6,117 nt of DNA from Thermoplasmatota archaeon. GTDB lineage: Archaea; Thermoplasmatota; Penumbrarchaeia; Penumbrarchaeales; Penumbrarchaeaceae. Below the pieces are notes generated by a model. It worked only from the letters and a program-made list of their open reading frames with translations. It ran no database searches and was not told the origin of the DNA. Below are positions 5,950 to 6,117 of the stretch, one piece after another (the first letter of the stretch is position 1; each line of letters starts with the position of its first letter). Location of the stretch: contig JAUVBH010000108.1 in NCBI GenBank assembly GCA_030591285.1, positions 1 to 6,117 of the forward strand, given 5' to 3'. A program made the position numbers and the translations under genes.

Positions 5950-6117
5950 GGCTTGTCACCCTCCTTGGTATCATCTTTGGGATCCTTGCTCCCCCCATCC
6001 CCTTTCTCATAGGATTCTACGTCCTTCAGATCGACACGCCCGAGGATGATGGACTCACCCTTCTGGAGCGTCACTCCATATAGGTGATGCGCCTCTTTTA
6101 AACTTATCTTCCTCAAG
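5946..6117 (-). CDS. smc: SMC chromosome-segregation ATPase, C-terminal 56 residues only
   Basis: Only the end of the gene is inside the window; the first complete codon begins at 6116. The segment LRKISLKEAHHLYGVTLQKGE matches the extreme C-terminus of SMC proteins ('...aD.lyGVTm..g.S.iv.v'), just after the Walker B/D-loop region of the head, which lies outside. It then continues into VDLKDVESYEKGD and a hydrophilic tail rich in Gly, Lys and Asp (about residues 35-56 of the visible part), which is probably disordered and longer than in many SMCs. The stop overlaps the scpA start by 4 nt (ATGA). Identity rests on the short match plus the scpA-scpB context. Confidence 0.85.
   Translation of the reverse strand, partial: LRKISLKEAHHLYGVTLQKGESIILGRVDLKDVESYEKGDGGSKDPKDDTKEGDKP

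Overview
The window looks like a chromosomal segment of a euryarchaeon, most plausibly of the Thermoplasmata or a related lineage. The evidence is A/T-rich TATA-like boxes at archaeal spacing, at least one apparently leaderless start, Shine-Dalgarno sequences of the GGAGGT/AGGTGAT type, heavy AGA/AGG arginine use, and an archaeal-style SMC-ScpA-ScpB operon. The lineage is an inference from gene content and style; a bacterial origin is less likely but not excluded. There is no mobile element, CRISPR array or RNA gene, and no gene-free stretch longer than about 150 bp.

Layout: (1) Positions 1-890, minus strand: pyrB, the catalytic subunit of aspartate carbamoyltransferase, missing only its last residues at the window edge. 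(2) 891-1041: a divergent promoter region. (3) 1042-2611, plus strand: a two-gene unit of a stand-alone E2-type acyltransferase-fold protein and an RsuA/RluB-type pseudouridine synthase, joined by a Shine-Dalgarno that overlaps the first gene's stop. (4) 2618-3328, minus: a small soluble histidine kinase without a sensor domain. (5) 3329-3476: a second divergent promoter region with a 14-bp palindrome between the two TATA-like boxes. (6) 3477-4271, plus: a TauE/SafE-type membrane permease. (7) 4283-6117, minus: the end of smc, then scpA and scpB, the bacterial-type condensin operon.

The smc-scpA-scpB genes are translationally coupled or tightly spaced and should make one chromosome-organising complex. 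The other genes are not an obvious pathway. Most notable are the acyltransferase-fold protein, which has Glu and Ala in place of the catalytic His and the Gly of the E2 signature, and the presence of an rluB-type gene close to scpAB. In bacteria scpA-scpB-rluB is a classic cluster, so this may be a rearranged relic of a transferred bacterial block. I see no clear evidence of a wholly new multi-gene system.
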